From assembly GCA_003221075.1 (NCBI GenBank), contig QHUF01000231.1:1-16139 (forward strand): a stretch of 16,139 nt of DNA. Direction: 5' to 3'. Below the pieces are notes generated by a model that was given only the letters and a program-made list of their open reading frames with translations, was not told where the DNA came from and ran no database searches. This DNA comes from Gemmatimonadota bacterium (GTDB taxonomy: Bacteria > Gemmatimonadota > Gemmatimonadetes > Gemmatimonadales > GWC2-71-9). The position numbers were made by a program, and so were the translations under genes. Shown here piece by piece: positions 14,487 to 16,139 of this stretch; position 1 is the stretch's first letter, and every line of letters begins with the position of its first letter.

Positions 14487-14487
14487 C

Positions 14488-15018
14488 GTGAGGGTCCTGG
14501 GCGTCGACCCCGGCACTCGGGTCACCGGCTACGGCGTGATCGAAACGGGAAATGGGAACGGGGTCCCGGGGTTGGGCCGACTCATCGAATGCGGCGTTTT
14601 TCGCTTCGGACGCAACAATTCCCTGCCCCATCGTCTCGCCGAGCTGCACCAGGCAATCGGACAGCTCATCAAACGCCACCAACCCTCGGTACTCGCCCTC
14701 GAGGATGCCTTCTATCATAAGAACGTCCGTACGACACTCGTTCTTGGGCATGCACGCGGAGTCATTTTGCTGGCAGCGCAGCAAGCGGAGCTCGATATCG
14801 CCCAGTACGCACCGGCCATGATCAAGAAGACCGTGGTCGGAGCCGGCGGCGCGCAAAAGTCGCAGGTGGCGGCCATGGTGGCTCGCTTGCTGCACCTCAA
14901 GCACGCGCCGAAGCCGGCCGACGCCGCCGATGGAGTTGCGGTGGCGCTGACGTTTATTCTGCGATCATCGCCCAGGATGGTACGGGTAGGGGCGCAGCAT
15001 GCTGCGCCCCTACATTAA
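14488..15018 (+). CDS. ruvC: Holliday junction endonuclease RuvC with palindrome-encoded tail
   Basis: RuvC is the dimeric nuclease that cuts Holliday junctions held by RuvAB. The protein (176 aa) has the expected catalytic acids: D7 in VLGVDPGTRVTGYGV, E72 in VLALEDAFYHKN, and D145 and D148 in ADAADGVAVAL. RTTLVLGHARGVI and the YAPAMIKKTVVGAGGAQKSQV segment match the family. GTG 14488 follows the yebC TGA by one base. The family normally ends shortly after the DAADxxAxA helix. Here the last ten codons before the stop (residues 167-175 plus H176) are contributed by a perfect 28-bp palindrome and one further codon. The tail VGAQHAAPLH is therefore probably not functional and reflects insertion of a repeat into the gene's end. 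Confidence 0.95.
   Translation: MRVLGVDPGTRVTGYGVIETGNGNGVPGLGRLIECGVFRFGRNNSLPHRLAELHQAIGQLIKRHQPSVLALEDAFYHKNVRTTLVLGHARGVILLAAQQAELDIAQYAPAMIKKTVVGAGGAQKSQVAAMVARLLHLKHAPKPADAADGVAVALTFILRSSPRMVRVGAQHAAPLH
14986..15013. repeat. Perfect 28-bp palindrome (REP-like) at the end of ruvC
   Basis: The left arm GTAGGGGCGCAGCA is followed immediately by its exact reverse complement, with no loop bases. It lies in the last codons of ruvC, 26 bp before ruvA. Flanking it are inverted 8-mers GCGATCAT (14961-14968) and ATGATCGC (15023-15030). There is no T-run after it, so a classic intrinsic terminator is unlikely. It resembles dispersed GTAGGGGC...GCCCCTAC elements known from other GC-rich genomes, from memory rather than a search. 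Confidence 0.85.
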
Positions 15019-15022
15019 TCGT

Positions 15023-15043
15023 ATGATCGCGCACCTAACATGA
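15023..15043 (+). other. Possible 6-codon upstream ORF overlapping the ruvA start
   Basis: ATG 15023 opens a frame encoding MIAHLT, whose TGA (15041-15043) overlaps the ruvA ATG as ATGA. The first 12 bases (ATGATCGCGCAC) nearly duplicate the ruvA start (ATGATCGCACAC at 15040). It may be a duplicated start rather than a functional leader peptide. No Shine-Dalgarno is visible for either start. Confidence 0.3.
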
Positions 15044-15630
15044 TCGCACACGTTCGCGGCCGGCTGGCGACAAAATCCGCCGACCGGGTCGTCGTCGAGA
15101 CGCCCGGCGGCGTCGGCTATGAGGTCGTCGTCCCGCTCGGCGTCATGGAGCGCTTGCCGGCGACCGGCGTCGAGATCACCCTGGCGACCGAGCTGGTCGT
15201 GCGCGAGGACGGCTGGGCGCTGTACGGATTCCTCGACGACGCCGAGCGCCGTTTTTTCCAGCGGCTCACGAGCGTCAGCGGCGTCGGACCCAAGATCGGC
15301 ATCGCCGTGCTGTCGGCACTCGGCGTGGAGCGCGGCGCGCGGGCGCTGCGCGAGAAGAACATTGGGTTGCTGTCGTCGGTGAGCGGGATCGGCCGCAAGA
15401 CCGCCGAGCGCCTCGCGCTCGAGCTGGGGGAGAAGGTCGAGGAGTTCACGGAGGCCCCGTCCGTCGAAGTTCCGGCTGGCGCCGAGGCCGCGCTCAAGGC
15501 GCTGGAGCGGCTGGGATACGGAGTACCGGAGGCCGATCGCGCGATTCGCCAGGCGCTCGCGGGCAACGGAACGGAGACCGAAACGGAGACACTGGTGCGA
15601 CGCGCCCTGCAGATTCTCACGACCCGATGA
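15040..15630 (+). CDS. ruvA: Holliday junction branch migration protein RuvA
   Basis: RuvA forms the tetramer that binds the four-way junction and anchors the RuvB motor rings. The 196-residue protein has the usual three domains. An OB fold covers residues 1-64 (MIAHVRGRLATKSADRVVVE), with the acidic pin E56-D57 in VREDGWALYGF. Two helix-hairpin-helix motifs follow: SVSGVGPKIGIAVL (from ~78) and SVSGIGRKTAERLALEL (from ~112). A linker with an acidic/proline stretch leads to the RuvB-binding domain III (ALKALERLGYGVPEADRAIRQAL). All key parts are intact. The ATG is in an ATGA overlap with a tiny upstream frame, and its stop overlaps the zinc-ribbon gene start, again ATGA. It lies 21 bp after the ruvC stop. 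Confidence 0.96.
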   Translation: MIAHVRGRLATKSADRVVVETPGGVGYEVVVPLGVMERLPATGVEITLATELVVREDGWALYGFLDDAERRFFQRLTSVSGVGPKIGIAVLSALGVERGARALREKNIGLLSSVSGIGRKTAERLALELGEKVEEFTEAPSVEVPAGAEAALKALERLGYGVPEADRAIRQALAGNGTETETETLVRRALQILTTR

Positions 15631-15812
15631 CCGCCATTCCCACCGAAATCACCGCTGAGTGGATCTGCGCCCGGTGCGGCTCGACGAACCGGCGCCTGGT
15701 GCCCGCGGGCACCACGAAGGCCGAGGACAGCTGTCTGCAGTGCCACACCCTGCACATCATCGAGGCCGAAGCTCGGCCGGTCCGCTGGCGTTCATGGCTC
15801 GCGCGGAAATAA
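15627..15812 (+). CDS. Small zinc-ribbon protein between ruvA and ruvB
   Basis: A 61-residue protein with two CxxC knuckles: C14-x2-C17 (WICARCGSTNRR) and C36-x2-C39 (SCLQCHTLH), 18 residues apart. H40 and H43 lie close by. The spacing fits a rubredoxin- or ribbon-type zinc site. The C-terminus is Arg/Trp-rich (PVRWRSWLARK), suited to nucleic-acid or protein contact. I recognise no named family. The start overlaps the ruvA stop as ATGA, and the last 19 nt overlap the start of ruvB in another frame, so the gene is locked into the ruv operon by translation coupling. A role as an accessory factor to RuvAB is possible from position only. It is well supported as a gene by overlaps and the cysteine pattern. 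Confidence 0.75.
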   Translation: MTAIPTEITAEWICARCGSTNRRLVPAGTTKAEDSCLQCHTLHIIEAEARPVRWRSWLARK

Positions 15813-16139
15813 CCACTCCCGACGCACTCGAGAACGAGCGGCTCACTGACGCCGCGCTACGGCCGTCGCGACTCGACGAGTTCGTGGGCCAGGCCAAGGT
15901 CAAAGAGTCGCTGCAGATCGCCATCGACGCGGCCAAGCAGCGTAAGGAGCCGCTCGACCACGCGCTCTTCTTCGGCCCGCCGGGACTCGGCAAGACGACG
16001 CTGGCGCTGCTCATGGCAAAGGAGTTGGACGTGAACATCCGCACCACGTCCGGCCCAGTGCTCGAGCGCCCGGGCGACCTGGTGGGCATGCTCACCGGAC
16101 TCAAGCCCGGCGATATCCTCTTTATAGATGAAGTACACC
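15794..16139 (+). CDS. ruvB: Holliday junction branch migration ATPase RuvB (3' partial)
   Basis: RuvB is the hexameric AAA+ motor that drives branch migration with RuvA. Only the first 115 codons are in the window. RPSRLDEFVGQAKVKESL (residues 23-40) is the conserved N-terminal segment, Walker A is GPPGLGKT at 61-68, the TSGPVLERPGDLVGMLT segment follows, and Walker B FIDEVH (D112, E113) lies at the edge. All are family-typical. ATG 15794 gives a short acidic N-terminal tail (MARAEITTPDALENERLTD), a usual length for RuvB, and overlaps the zinc-ribbon gene by 19 nt. The gene is simply cut by the window end, with no sign of truncation in the genome. Confidence 0.97.
   Translation, partial: MARAEITTPDALENERLTDAALRPSRLDEFVGQAKVKESLQIAIDAAKQRKEPLDHALFFGPPGLGKTTLALLMAKELDVNIRTTSGPVLERPGDLVGMLTGLKPGDILFIDEVH

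Noticed and set aside
13623..14525. A 300-codon frame antisense to yebC
   Set aside because: yebC is an unmistakable full-length conserved gene on the plus strand.
14986..15018. Palindrome as an intrinsic terminator of ruvC
   Set aside because: No T-tract follows (CATTAATC), and ruvA lies 21 bp after the ruvC stop with no new promoter seen.
1..16139. CRISPR array, tRNA, rRNA, transposase or prophage genes
   Set aside because: No regularly spaced repeats, no cloverleaf or rRNA-like stretch and no transposase or integrase motifs were seen on either strand.

Overview
The window is a dense, GC-rich bacterial chromosome segment (GC looks like roughly two thirds by eye; not computed). It comes from a diderm with an LPS-type envelope, since it carries a heptosyltransferase, an MsbA-like exporter and many glycosyltransferases. 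A PorX-like response regulator with a PglZ domain, the yebC-ruvC-ruvA-ruvB order, near-leaderless starts and extreme GC point most naturally to Gemmatimonadota or a relative on the Bacteroidota/FCB side. This placement is inference; no rRNA or marker gene other than ruv and yebC is present.

Layout. (1) 2-1068, plus strand: the 3' end of a patatin-like phospholipase with a C-terminal single-cluster [4Fe-4S] ferredoxin-like domain, then a small four-helix membrane protein. (2) 1073-5255, minus strand: a compact operon of four glycosyltransferases (GT4, GT2/WaaE-like, GT4, GT4), the last two being tandem paralogs. (3) 5285-7140, plus strand: two more tandem short GT4 enzymes, divergent from region 2 across a 29-bp gap. 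(4) 7137-11384, minus strand: a stop/start-overlapping operon of a PorX-like PglZ response regulator, an MsbA-type ABC exporter and a GT2-like enzyme. (5) 11444-13671, plus strand: heptosyltransferase II-like gene, an unrecognised 121-aa protein, and a stand-alone RecA-fold ATPase mixing RadA and DnaB features. (6) 13740 to the end, plus strand: yebC, ruvC, ruvA, a small zinc-ribbon gene and the start of ruvB.

How they fit. Regions 2-5 look like a lipooligosaccharide or surface-glycan assembly locus: heptosyltransferase for the inner core, six GT4/GT2 enzymes plus one GT2-like enzyme for extension, and an MsbA-like flippase for export of the lipid-linked product. The PorX-like regulator is the first gene of the exporter operon, so envelope glycan export may be under two-component or oligonucleotide-signal control. 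Region 6 is a Holliday-junction resolution operon. The RecA-fold ATPase just before it may belong functionally with recombination.

The points most worth a second look are the patatin-ferredoxin fusion, the PorX/MsbA/GT operon, the RadA/DnaB-hybrid ATPase beside ruvCAB, a GT4 gene whose expected start codon reads ATC, a perfect 28-bp palindrome forming the 3' end of ruvC, a G-quadruplex motif in front of yebC, and a zinc-ribbon gene wedged between ruvA and ruvB. I saw no CRISPR array, tRNA, rRNA, insertion sequence or transposase.
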